This document shows, piece after piece, positions 54,930 through 63,030 of a stretch of 64,000 bases of DNA. The stretch covers positions 310,001-374,000 of the forward strand of contig JBGAGY010000001.1 in the NCBI GenBank assembly GCA_044226485.1, written 5' to 3'. Source of the stretch: UBA6663 sp044226485. GTDB taxonomy: Bacteria > Chloroflexota > Anaerolineae > Anaerolineales > UBA6663. Under the pieces are notes generated by a model. It was given only the letters and a program-made list of their open reading frames with translations, was not told where the DNA came from and made no database searches. How positions within the stretch are numbered: position 1 is the first letter of the stretch; every line of letters starts with the position of its first letter. A program made the position numbers and the translations under genes.

Positions 54930-55529
54930 TCAACGCAGATGGCGCCAGGCCCAGACGAGTCGCTGACAGATCGTGGCGACCACCAGAGCCGTGAAAGCGC
55001 CAAACAGCCACACATTTTGGTCGGGCCAGAGCAAGAATGCCGTGTATGCCACGATGGTCTCGAGGGCGCCGATCAGGCCGGTCGGCATCGTGACCGTCGT
55101 CAGACCGCCATCAGCTCGCCCGCGCTTCTCGAGAATCGCGGCCAGCATCATCCAGGAGGCCGCGTTGACGTAGAAACTTGACAACATCACGGCGAGGGCG
55201 ACGAATCGATCTGGCCCGGGCTGGCTCAGCGTCAACCCGATGGGCACGGCCGCGTAGACAACGAAGTCCAGCACGATGTCGAGGTAGCCGCCGAAGTCAC
55301 TCTGCTTGCCGTGCAGGCGCGCGATCAGGCCGTCGAGGCCATCCAGGGCCCGACTGAACAACCACAGGATCACGGCCGAAGTGCCATTTCCTTGACTGGC
55401 CTGCCAGGCTGCGATGAGCCCGACCACGAACCCGCCGACCGACACGACGTTCGGCGAGACGCCGCCCAGGCGTAGCGCGAGCGGAGCGCCGACGCGATCC
55501 TTAGCCTGGCGCAACGTGGCGTCAAACAT
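54930..55529 (-). CDS. CDP-alcohol phosphatidyltransferase family protein (YnjF-like)
   Basis: 199 residues with five or six membrane segments. The full catalytic signature D63-xx-D66-G67-xx-A70-R71-x8-G80-xxx-D84-xxx-D88 is intact, so it should transfer a phospho-alcohol from or to a CDP-linked lipid precursor. E. coli ynjF, encoded behind ynjBCD, belongs to the same family. Its start overlaps the end of the halogenase-like gene by 8 bp. The alcohol substrate is unknown. Confidence 0.87.
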   Translation of the reverse strand: MFDATLRQAKDRVGAPLALRLGGVSPNVVSVGGFVVGLIAAWQASQGNGTSAVILWLFSRALDGLDGLIARLHGKQSDFGGYLDIVLDFVVYAAVPIGLTLSQPGPDRFVALAVMLSSFYVNAASWMMLAAILEKRGRADGGLTTVTMPTGLIGALETIVAYTAFLLWPDQNVWLFGAFTALVVATICQRLVWAWRHLR

Positions 55530-57246
55530 GCCGGCGCTCCGACGTGCTCTGCCAGGCCAGGCGGGCGCGTCGTCGGCGCCGGTTCTTCAGCGCAGGAACC
55601 GAGTAGCGCAGTTGGTCTTGCGCGGCGCGGGCGAGAAGCTCGACGGGCGTGGCCTCGCCAAAAAAGTGTTCGCGGTACGGCCCATCGCCGAAAAAGCCTG
55701 TCCTCGGATTGAGCAAGTTGAAACGCAGCTTGTTGTCAGGCAGGTGGTTCTTGCCGTCCAGCAGGGCGCGGATCGTGGTCGGGATCCACGGGAAGCGCGC
55801 GAACTCGGCCTTGATGTCGGCGACCGCGCGATCGACGGCTGCCTCGTCGTCGGGATCGACGGCATCAAGGATCGCGTCGATCTTCTCCTGCACGTCGAAG
55901 AAACGGTCGAAACCGCCCCCGACGAGCCGGTGCGAGCGCATCAACTCCAGGTAACGAGCGCGGTCGCCCTTCGCACGAAAGCGGTTGATGATCAGGCGCA
56001 GGTATTCCAGATACGCCCCAAGCAGCCAGAGGACCTCATAGGCGTTCCAGAGCTTGAAGTTGCGCCACGACTTGAACGAACTGGCGACCAGGCGGTCGTG
56101 CATGCCGACGTAGTCGAGCGTCATGCGCTCGAGCGGCGCGAACGCCGTTGCCGAGTAGTCGCCGGTCTTGTGCGCCTTGATGAGCAGGTCCGCCAGCAGG
56201 AACAGGCTGGCGTGGGTGACGTACAGGCCCTTCGAGTACAGCGGATCGACGAACCCGGCGGCGTGCGCCAACAGCGCGCAACGATCGCCGACGATGTGGC
56301 GGGCCGAATACTGCAGGCGGTCGATGCGCATCCAGTCGCGCACCGCCCGGGCACCCCCGAACTGCGCCAGCACGTCGGGGTAGTCTTTGATGAAGTCCAG
56401 GAACTCGGCTTCCGGTGAGAGATCGGGGCGCAGCGGGTGAAGCCGTGGGTCAAGCTGCAGACCGACGCTGCAGAGGGGATTCGTGGCGGCCGGGTGATTG
56501 TTGAACGGGATCACCCAGAGCCAGCCACCGCGAAAGAGATGATGCAGCGTGCCTTCCGATAATCGGAACGGATGTCCTGAGGCGCGCATCCCGGCGGAGA
56601 TCTCGGTGAAGCATGGGACATCGATCATGTGCGTGTAGATCGTGCGCGAGTGGGTCAGCAGATCGCGATGACGCCACCCGAACTGCTGAGCCAGGAGCGA
56701 CTTCATGCCGCCGGCGTCGATGACGTAGTCGGCGTGGTAGACCTCGCCCTTCTGGGTCACGATCTCGACGCCATCCGGCTGGATGCGCACATCCTGGATC
56801 AATGTCCCCTGGCGCACGTGAGCGCCGTACGAGACGGCCACCGAGGTCAGGAAGTAGTCCGAGTCCTGCCGGTTGATGTGGATCTCGTGGCCATACGGCA
56901 TCCGCGGGATGACGGCTTGCAGGCTGCGCTCGGCCGAGGCGGGCTGGCCGGCGGTGTGATGGACGAAACTGAAGTGGCGTTTGACGCCGTGCGAGGTTCC
57001 AATGTCGCCGTAGAAATTCTCGGACGAGTAGTAAGCGAGCTCGGGCACGTCGTAGAACTCGGCCAATGCCCGCATGGCCTCGGACGTCTCAAGGATCATG
57101 GACTCGCCGATGGTGAAGCGCGGATGCACACCGCCCTCGAAAACGATCACCGAGAGCCCCTGTCGGGCGAGGACGCTGGCCAGCGTTGAGCCACCCATGC
57201 CCGAACCGATGATGGCGACTGAATAGCGCTCGGGGATCTTGCCCAT
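55522..57246 (-). CDS. Flavin-dependent halogenase-like FAD oxidoreductase
   Basis: 574 residues from ATG 57246 (GGAGG upstream); 35 further in-frame codons are dismissed. The FAD motif GSGMGG lies at residues 14-19, followed by HPRFTIGESM. Residues 242-247 read WLWVIP, matching the WxWxIP motif of flavin-dependent halogenases, which is thought to block monooxygenation. The second FAD region is DPLYSKGLYVTH. A long helical C-terminal extension (about 370-574) is present. It may halogenate a small or carrier-bound substrate, but WxWxIP-bearing non-halogenases exist, and the catalytic lysine could not be assigned with confidence. Overlaps the YnjF-like gene. Confidence 0.7.
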   Translation of the reverse strand: MGKIPERYSVAIIGSGMGGSTLASVLARQGLSVIVFEGGVHPRFTIGESMILETSEAMRALAEFYDVPELAYYSSENFYGDIGTSHGVKRHFSFVHHTAGQPASAERSLQAVIPRMPYGHEIHINRQDSDYFLTSVAVSYGAHVRQGTLIQDVRIQPDGVEIVTQKGEVYHADYVIDAGGMKSLLAQQFGWRHRDLLTHSRTIYTHMIDVPCFTEISAGMRASGHPFRLSEGTLHHLFRGGWLWVIPFNNHPAATNPLCSVGLQLDPRLHPLRPDLSPEAEFLDFIKDYPDVLAQFGGARAVRDWMRIDRLQYSARHIVGDRCALLAHAAGFVDPLYSKGLYVTHASLFLLADLLIKAHKTGDYSATAFAPLERMTLDYVGMHDRLVASSFKSWRNFKLWNAYEVLWLLGAYLEYLRLIINRFRAKGDRARYLELMRSHRLVGGGFDRFFDVQEKIDAILDAVDPDDEAAVDRAVADIKAEFARFPWIPTTIRALLDGKNHLPDNKLRFNLLNPRTGFFGDGPYREHFFGEATPVELLARAAQDQLRYSVPALKNRRRRRARLAWQSTSERRHV

Positions 57247-57546
57247 CGCAACCTCCAGCGTTAGCAGGCAGGCGTTGCCACCCGAACAGGCCTGCGGGTT
57301 CTGGCGTATAGACGGGGTGATGCTCGAAATCCTTACGTCGGCTGTGCGCAAGCAGATGGCCGGCGGGCGCGATGATGTTCCCGTCGCTCTGGGGGTGACC
57401 GCCTCGAAAAACCAGCGATTGGGGACCGCGAGGCGGCGTTTGACGTCGCGCCTAGCGCGCTAACCGATCGAGGTCGGCGTCAGCGGGACGGTATCTGGCG
57501 ACGGGGCTTTGTGGCCGCGCGCGGCGGATGACCTATCGCAGACCGG
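57247..57546. other. Intergenic region
   Basis: 300 bp between the TPR gene and the halogenase-like gene, both on the minus strand. It should contain the promoter of the halogenase-like operon. I see no terminator of canonical form and no gene. Confidence 0.45.
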
Positions 57547-58680
57547 TCAGGCGGCTTCGGAGTCGTCTGCCGGTTCGCTGACCAGCTTTTCGCGCAATTC
57601 GCAAGCTTTCTGGACCAGCGACGAGGCTTCGATGCTCTCGAACAACGAGATGGCGGCATCACAGGCCTCCAGCGCCCGGGCTGCATGGCCGTTGTCGCTC
57701 AGCGCCATGGACTGAAAGAGCAGTTGCTCGCCCAGCAGGCGTGGCTCGCCGATCTCTCGCGAGAGCACGACGGCCTGATCGGCCAACGACAATGCTCGTT
57801 CGGCATCGCCCTCCTCGGCGGCAATCAGGCCGAGGCTGCCGATCAGGCGTGTCTCCGACTCCAGATCACCCACCTCATGCGCGATCGCCATAGCTTCCGA
57901 AAACAGCCGTCGGGCCGCGTCAAGATCGCCCTGAGCGAAGCGGATGTCAGCCAGCTGCGCCTGAAGCGCGAGCCGCTGCCTCGCCGTGAGCGCGGTCGGC
58001 GCGAGCGATAGGGCCTCTTCGAAGCATCGGGCTGCCGTGGTCATGTCGCGCCGGACGCGCGCCAGACCGCCCAACAAATTGAGACACTCTGCCTGTGTGG
58101 GGACGTCGCCAATCTCCCGAGCAAGTTCCAGAGCCGCCTGATAGTGCCGGGCCGCATCCTCGAGTTCGTCGAGATCCCAGTTCACGCGGCCGTAGGCCAG
58201 ATGAACCCTCAACGCGCGGCTGGGGCTGCGATGGCGTTCGGCAAGTGCCAGCGCGTCGTCGAGATGACCGCTGGCGCTCTCAGGATTCTGGCGGCTGCGT
58301 TCGAGCTCGGCCATCCGCATGAGAAGCTCGTATTCCATCGGCTCGTGCTCGAGCTCTTTAACGAAGCCGTACGCCTTTCGGAACGCGCGCATCGCCAGGG
58401 CGTAGTTGCCGATCTGAGTGAGCGCGATGCCCTGATTGGCCAGATGCCGCGCGCCCGACTCTCTGTCATCGAGCTGTTGAGCGACTTTGAGCCCCTGTTC
58501 GAAACGGGCAAGCGCGAGCAACGTCTCGGCCTCATCCAGATGGGCTCGGCCCAACTGACCCAGCAGCACATTTTGTGCCGCCAGATCTCCGTTGGCCTCC
58601 GCCTGCGCCAGCGCAGACAGCAAGACGCCGCTATCAGGCTGCACCGGATCCAACCGCGAATCGAGATCACTGTCGGTCAT
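57547..58680 (-). CDS. TPR-repeat protein
   Basis: 377 residues from ATG 58680 (GAGGTG upstream; a GTG two codons earlier is possible). Nearly the whole chain is helical repeats of about 40 residues (for example ARHLANQGIALTQIGNYALA, then AECLNLLGGLARVRRDMTTA). No signal peptide or enzyme motif is visible, so it is a cytoplasmic scaffold or chaperone-like protein. It lies 21 bp after apbE in the same direction and may be the last gene of the dehalogenase locus. Confidence 0.78.
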   Translation of the reverse strand: MTDSDLDSRLDPVQPDSGVLLSALAQAEANGDLAAQNVLLGQLGRAHLDEAETLLALARFEQGLKVAQQLDDRESGARHLANQGIALTQIGNYALAMRAFRKAYGFVKELEHEPMEYELLMRMAELERSRQNPESASGHLDDALALAERHRSPSRALRVHLAYGRVNWDLDELEDAARHYQAALELAREIGDVPTQAECLNLLGGLARVRRDMTTAARCFEEALSLAPTALTARQRLALQAQLADIRFAQGDLDAARRLFSEAMAIAHEVGDLESETRLIGSLGLIAAEEGDAERALSLADQAVVLSREIGEPRLLGEQLLFQSMALSDNGHAARALEACDAAISLFESIEASSLVQKACELREKLVSEPADDSEAA

Positions 58681-58701
58681 CGTCACCTCTGGTCGAACCG
58701 A

Positions 58702-59706
58702 TTAATGGCGAGATCCTAACGGGAAACCCGCGGACACATACCGCTGATCGTCTTTGCCGATGAGCAGGGCTTCGATACCGGGCATCGAGTCGACCAGTTC
58801 GAGCGCGTGCGCGGGCCCCAGAACCATCAAAGCCGTGCTGAGCGCATCCGCCTGCATCGCCGTCGGCGCCAGCACGGTGGCGCTGGAGAGCGACTCGGGC
58901 GACCGCAACGTGCGCGGATCTATCAGGTGGTTCAGGCTGTGATCGGCCGAGAAGGCGTTCAGGTAGTCGCCCGATGTCGCCACCGCGCCATTCAGCACCG
59001 AAAGGCGCGCAGCCAACCCGTCGGCCGGCCCGTGTGGCGCTCGCACGCCGATCTGCCAGCCCTTCCCTGTTGGAGCCGGCCCTGACACGGCCAGATCGCC
59101 ACCCGCCTCCACGTATACGCGCGAGAAGCCGGCGCTCCGCAGCGCCTCCACGGCACCGTCCACAACCCGGCCCTTGGCCAACCCGTCCAGCGTGAGCGAC
59201 ATCCCGGGGCGGCCCAGGCGGATCTCGTCATCGCGCACGGCGATCTGACGATGGTCAACGGCCTCGCGAAGCGACTCAACTTCGCGGCGGCCCGCGGCAA
59301 ACGCGTCCAGCACCGGTTTGACGCTCACGTCAAAGGCCCCACCGGTCAGTGAACTGAGGGCCTGGGAATAGTTGAGCACGGCGACAAGCTCGGCCGGCGG
59401 ATCCACCAGAGCGCCCTCCGCGTTCAAGCGGCCGAGCGCACTCTCTCGCCTTCGATGATCAAAGTGGGCGATCAGGCGGTTCATTTCGCTCAAGGCGAGC
59501 GCTATGGCTGCTTCAGACTGCGCACGGTCGTCACTGACCACGGCGAGGTTGACGACCGTGCCCATCAGCACCTGACTGACCCGCGCCGCGCCTTCTTCCC
59601 AGCGGCGCAGTGCGGCGGCGCCCAGACCGGCCGCGAGGCCGCCCAAAGCCACGATCCTCAGAAAGCCGCGGCGGCGGAGTGGAACGGGGAAACGATGAGC
59701 GTTCAT
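58702..59706 (-). CDS. apbE: FAD:protein FMN transferase (ApbE)
   Basis: 334 residues. The N-terminus has a twin-arginine-type signal (LRRRGFLRIVALGGLAAG), so the enzyme should work outside the membrane. ApbE signatures follow: MGTVVNLAVV, SLTLDGLAKGRVVDGAVEAL, YVEAGGDLAVSG and the metal-binding region ATVLAPTAMQADALSTALMV. It attaches FMN to Thr in exported flavoproteins. The RdhC-like protein encoded two genes upstream has exactly such a target (SGAT), giving a direct functional link. Its start overlaps the small membrane gene by ATGA. Confidence 0.92.
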   Translation of the reverse strand: MNAHRFPVPLRRRGFLRIVALGGLAAGLGAAALRRWEEGAARVSQVLMGTVVNLAVVSDDRAQSEAAIALALSEMNRLIAHFDHRRRESALGRLNAEGALVDPPAELVAVLNYSQALSSLTGGAFDVSVKPVLDAFAAGRREVESLREAVDHRQIAVRDDEIRLGRPGMSLTLDGLAKGRVVDGAVEALRSAGFSRVYVEAGGDLAVSGPAPTGKGWQIGVRAPHGPADGLAARLSVLNGAVATSGDYLNAFSADHSLNHLIDPRTLRSPESLSSATVLAPTAMQADALSTALMVLGPAHALELVDSMPGIEALLIGKDDQRYVSAGFPLGSRH

Positions 59707-59942
59707 CAGTCGTCCGGTGCATCCTGAATGAGGGTCGGCTCAGGCGTCGAGGTGGCCGTCGGCTGCGCCAGAGGAGTCGGCGTGGAGACCGGCACGGTGC
59801 TGCGCACGAAGCCAGGTTGTGGCGCCGCCGCCTCGCCCGGTCCGAGGTTGTCGACCCAGACCAGCACGACCAGCGCGAGGCAGAACGCCAGCCAGGCGAT
59901 GAAGAACGGACGCTTCAGATCTTTGCGCGGCGGCTCTGCCAT
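59706..59942 (-). CDS. Small membrane-anchored protein with Thr/Pro tail
   Basis: 78 residues: a charged N-terminus (MAEPPRKDLKRP), one membrane helix (FFIAWLAFCLALVVLVW), then a Pro/Thr/Ala-rich extracellular tail. The start lies inside the end of the rdhC-like gene (28-bp overlap), and its stop overlaps the apbE start. Position between a flavoprotein and its flavinylating enzyme suggests an accessory or anchoring role; I recognise no family. Confidence 0.6.
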   Translation of the reverse strand: MAEPPRKDLKRPFFIAWLAFCLALVVLVWVDNLGPGEAAAPQPGFVRSTVPVSTPTPLAQPTATSTPEPTLIQDAPDD

Positions 59943-61147
59943 CGGCGCCATCCCTCCCGAGTCTGTCGCCGGACCTCGGCGATGAACTCCACCACCGGGT
60001 CGATCGGGCACAGGTAATTGCAGAACGGTCGGTAGATCACAAGGCTGGCCAATACCACGAGCAGCAAAAAGGCCCACTGCACTGTCGTGCCGCGCAGATC
60101 GAAGAGCGTGCCGAAGGGCTCATACCCGGCCACGCCCGGTCGGCGCAGTGCCAGCCCCAGCACGATGGCTGCCCCCGCCAGCCCGCGCTGGATCCAGGTC
60201 AGCACATTGGCCCAGCCACGCGGCCGGTACAGCTTTGCACCTGAGAGCGTGCCCAGGCATTCCTGAAAAGCCCCGAACGGGCAAAACCAGCTGCAGTACG
60301 GGTTCTTGGCGTCGACCGTTGTGACGAAGGCGATGCCGCCCAGGAGCAGGTACCAATACAGATTGGTGCGCCAGTCGGGCCAGTAGCCGCTCAGCAGCGA
60401 CACGACCTGCGTGATCGTGAACGGCATGGTGTAGATGAAGCCAACGACCACAAGGCCGGTCAGGAGCGTCGCCCAACGCACACGTGTGCGCCAGATCGCG
60501 CTGCGCAGACGGTGTCCGATGTAGCCGACGACGTACAACAGGATCAGGACGACTTCCGGGATGCCGAAACGGATCGGCGTGGTGTCGGCGGGCAGCGATT
60601 GCCCGAGGCCCTCGGCCGCCACGGCCCGGATGGCCTGGCGTGTGGCAGCGGCCACCCCTTCGGCGCTGAAGGTCGCGCCGCTCACGCCGTCGAGGCCCTG
60701 GCCGAGCTGGAAGTTGGAGTCGAAGGGCTGACCCTGGAACTGGTCGTAGTAGTCTTCACGGTCTAACAACCGGAAGAAGCTGGGGGTCTCGCGCTGTCGG
60801 ACGACCCGCACCTGTGCGACGGCGCCGGAGAGGTCCAGGCCGACGACGAGCGTGATCGGCCCGCCGTAGCCCGGCGCCTCACCCTTCCCCGCATAGCCCA
60901 CGAGCTGCCCGGCGCCGTCATAGCCAAGGTAGATCGAGCCGCGTGTCTCCACCCGGGTGGCTCCGGGGATGGCCGCCAGGGCTTCCGGGGCCACGTCGAA
61001 ACCCGCCGTCAGCCAACCATAGACCCAGGCCGCCACGACGGCGAGCAGGGTGGCGAGCACCAGCCAGCGCTGGCGCCGAGAACGGGCGGCCGGCGACCCA
61101 GCCGCGGCGTGCTCGCTTTCAGGTCGTACAGACGGGAGAACTGACAT
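59915..61147 (-). CDS. rdhC: RdhC/PceC-like FMN-binding and Fe-S membrane protein
   Basis: 410 residues. One N-terminal helix (about 28-46) is followed by an FMN_bind domain with the flavinylation motif SGAT at 156-159 (Thr159). Then come about five helices with two CxxxCP motifs, Cys285-Cys289 and Cys376-Cys380, as in NosR, RnfG-like and PceC proteins. In organohalide-respiring bacteria RdhC proteins have this layout and are proposed to pass electrons from quinol to the dehalogenase or to aid maturation. ApbE encoded downstream would load Thr159. NosR-like function for another respiration is the alternative. Confidence 0.82.
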   Translation of the reverse strand: MSVLPSVRPESEHAAAGSPAARSRRQRWLVLATLLAVVAAWVYGWLTAGFDVAPEALAAIPGATRVETRGSIYLGYDGAGQLVGYAGKGEAPGYGGPITLVVGLDLSGAVAQVRVVRQRETPSFFRLLDREDYYDQFQGQPFDSNFQLGQGLDGVSGATFSAEGVAAATRQAIRAVAAEGLGQSLPADTTPIRFGIPEVVLILLYVVGYIGHRLRSAIWRTRVRWATLLTGLVVVGFIYTMPFTITQVVSLLSGYWPDWRTNLYWYLLLGGIAFVTTVDAKNPYCSWFCPFGAFQECLGTLSGAKLYRPRGWANVLTWIQRGLAGAAIVLGLALRRPGVAGYEPFGTLFDLRGTTVQWAFLLLVVLASLVIYRPFCNYLCPIDPVVEFIAEVRRQTREGWRRWQSRRAKI

Positions 61148-61161
61148 GGTTGGGGCAGAAA

Positions 61162-61190
61162 GGAGAGGAAGGGGATCGCCCTTCCTCTCC
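61162..61190 (-). promoter_or_regulatory. Hairpin between rdhB-like and rdhC-like genes
   Basis: A perfect 12-bp inverted repeat (61162-61173 with 61179-61190), loop 5 nt, 15 bp before the rdhC-like start. On the minus strand it is followed by TTTCT. It could be a leaky terminator or an mRNA end-stabilising structure that sets the ratio of rdhAB to rdhC products. Confidence 0.55.
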
Positions 61191-61221
61191 GGATCTCATG
61201 CGCTGGCGTTGAGGCGAGCGA

Positions 61222-61461
61222 TCACTTCGTGAGGCGCGCGCGCCGCACGAACCAGACGATGCCGCCGCCCAGCAACAGGATGACGAAGGTCATCCAGAAG
61301 ATCGAGGCCGCACGCGGCTCGAGCTCGGCGCTGCTGGCGATGGCGTTCTGCAGGACGAAGAACTCAACCACCAACCACACCACCCATAGCAGCCACTCGT
61401 ACCAGGGGCGTGGTGCAAGGCGGATCGTGATCGGTTGCTTGGTGTTGGAAACGTTTGCCAT
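61222..61461 (-). CDS. rdhB: RdhB-like small membrane anchor
   Basis: 79 residues with two membrane helices (about WLLWVVWLVVEFFVLQNAIA and IFWMTFVILLLGGGIVWFV) and a short basic C-terminus. RdhB anchors are poorly conserved proteins of about 75-105 residues with two or three helices encoded directly after rdhA. This gene begins 6 bp after the rdhA stop. Identity rests on size, topology and position more than on sequence. Confidence 0.65.
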   Translation of the reverse strand: MANVSNTKQPITIRLAPRPWYEWLLWVVWLVVEFFVLQNAIASSAELEPRAASIFWMTFVILLLGGGIVWFVRRARLTK

Positions 61462-61467
61462 GGCAGG

Positions 61468-62889
61468 TCATCCCTTCACAACCACAGTGCTGTCGATGCC
61501 CAACTCGGGCTGGTCGGTGTTCCACCAATCCTCGCCGCTCTTTTGGACGCCATACCCGAAAGCGTCATCCATGCTGCGGAAAAACGAGTCCATGAATGGA
61601 GCGCTGGCAGCGCCGGCTTTCACCCAGTCATGGATCCAGGCCTTGTCCTTCTTCGAGAAGGGGCACACACCGAAACAGATGCCGCAATTGGTGGCTGCCT
61701 CCTGCACCCAGTATGTGCGGCACTTGACAGCATCCTCGAACCAGGCCTTGTGACCGGCGTTGTTCCAACCGCCCTTGGTTTCCCAGTAGGGTTCGTCCTC
61801 GAAACTCAATGCGCCGGATGGGCAGGCTTCCGCGCACTTCTTGCAATGCCGGCAGAACTGCATGATGCCGGCGTCGATCGGCTTGTCGGTGGCCAGTGGC
61901 AGATCCGTGACCAGCTTGAAGACACGGATCATCGGGCCGAATTCAGGCGAGATCATGCGATTCATGCGCGACATCTCACCCAACCCAGCCAGGACGCCAA
62001 AGGCTGGCGCGATGCCCAGCGCATTCAGGCTAGACTCGCCCAAGCACTGGTAGCCTAACGCGCGCATGAAGTCCTGGAGGCCGGCGTTGATCTGGGTTCC
62101 GCGCGAATAGGCGCCGGTCGTGGTCTGAGAGGCCGTCATGGTCGGCGAGCGCTTCATCGCATCTTCCGACATCTGCACGGTGTAGACGATGACCCAGCGG
62201 CAGGAGTTGGGGATGTAGCGATGCGTTTCGGTCTCCGACGCCACGGGGTCGTCGGTGAACTCGATCTGATGGCCGTCCGGATCGACCGAGTAAATGAGCT
62301 TGCGAGTGTTCTCATTCAGTTCGACAAATCCGATGGTGGCCGCTCCGAGATGCCGTGCGGCAGTGCGGACCATGCGCGCAGCTTCCTCCGGCGTTCCTGT
62401 CCACTTCGGCACGCCGCGCTCCTCCGGGGTCTTTGCCTTCTGGAACCCCAGAAAACTGTAACCCAGACTGTGAGCCGACTGCGCGTCCTTCAGGGCGTTG
62501 TCCTTGAGGGTATAGCCGTCGACATTGTCCAGGATGCGCTGCTTGAGCTTGGCGTTGCCTTCATCCACAAGCGCTTTGGCCTGTTCCTCGCCCACATACC
62601 CGGCAAAACCTGGGCCGCGCACTGAACCCCGCTCTTCCTCGGGCAGATAGCGCTCGTTATAGCGCTCCATCTTGGCCCAATCGATCTCGGTGGTGGGCGT
62701 GTCAACGGTCTTGACCCACCAGGGCCGCTGCGGCCGGCCGGCCGGATCTCTATAGGGGGCTGAGGCCGCGCGGGCCGGCTGGACAGGTTGCAGCGCGGAT
62801 ACTGCTACGGCCGCACCGGTGCCAATCCCAGCCATCTTGAAGAATTCGCGCCGGCTGAAGGCGCGCTTGGCTTTGCCTGTGTCGTTCAT
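61468..62889 (-). CDS. rdhA: Respiratory-type reductive dehalogenase catalytic subunit
   Basis: 473 residues. A Tat signal (SRREFFKMAG at 12-21, then a hydrophobic segment to about residue 40) marks export. The C-terminus carries two 4Fe-4S clusters: Cys346, Cys349, Cys352, Cys356 (CRHCKKCAEACP) and Cys390, Cys402, Cys405, Cys409 (CGICFGVCP), arranged as in RdhA. The middle part should bind a corrinoid. Length and layout match PceA/TceA-type enzymes that remove halogens using electrons from the membrane. AGGAGG precedes the start. The substrate is unknown; non-dehalogenating members of the wider family exist, but the Tat signal plus an anchor gene favour respiration. Confidence 0.87.
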   Translation of the reverse strand: MNDTGKAKRAFSRREFFKMAGIGTGAAVAVSALQPVQPARAASAPYRDPAGRPQRPWWVKTVDTPTTEIDWAKMERYNERYLPEEERGSVRGPGFAGYVGEEQAKALVDEGNAKLKQRILDNVDGYTLKDNALKDAQSAHSLGYSFLGFQKAKTPEERGVPKWTGTPEEAARMVRTAARHLGAATIGFVELNENTRKLIYSVDPDGHQIEFTDDPVASETETHRYIPNSCRWVIVYTVQMSEDAMKRSPTMTASQTTTGAYSRGTQINAGLQDFMRALGYQCLGESSLNALGIAPAFGVLAGLGEMSRMNRMISPEFGPMIRVFKLVTDLPLATDKPIDAGIMQFCRHCKKCAEACPSGALSFEDEPYWETKGGWNNAGHKAWFEDAVKCRTYWVQEAATNCGICFGVCPFSKKDKAWIHDWVKAGAASAPFMDSFFRSMDDAFGYGVQKSGEDWWNTDQPELGIDSTVVVKG

Positions 62890-63030
62890 CGACTCCCTCC
62901 TCGAATCCTGTTGTCAATAGTGTGACCTGAGGTCGATTCGACTCTATCAAGATCCCCTTTTGTCTCTGAGCGGAAAGGGCGGGACTTAAGTCGGGAGCAC
63001 CCTGATTCTGTGTCAGGAAATCCCGGACAG
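62890..63030 (-). promoter_or_regulatory. rdhA upstream region with several inverted repeats
   Basis: In 141 bp between the response regulator and rdhA there are GTCGATTCGAC (62932-62942), the perfect palindrome GACTTAAGTC (62983-62992) and CCTGA-7 bp-TCAGG (63001-63017). Any could be a site for the adjacent response regulator; the last could also help end the regulator transcript. A TTGACA-like word lies on the minus strand (complement of about 62911-62916). Confidence 0.45.
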
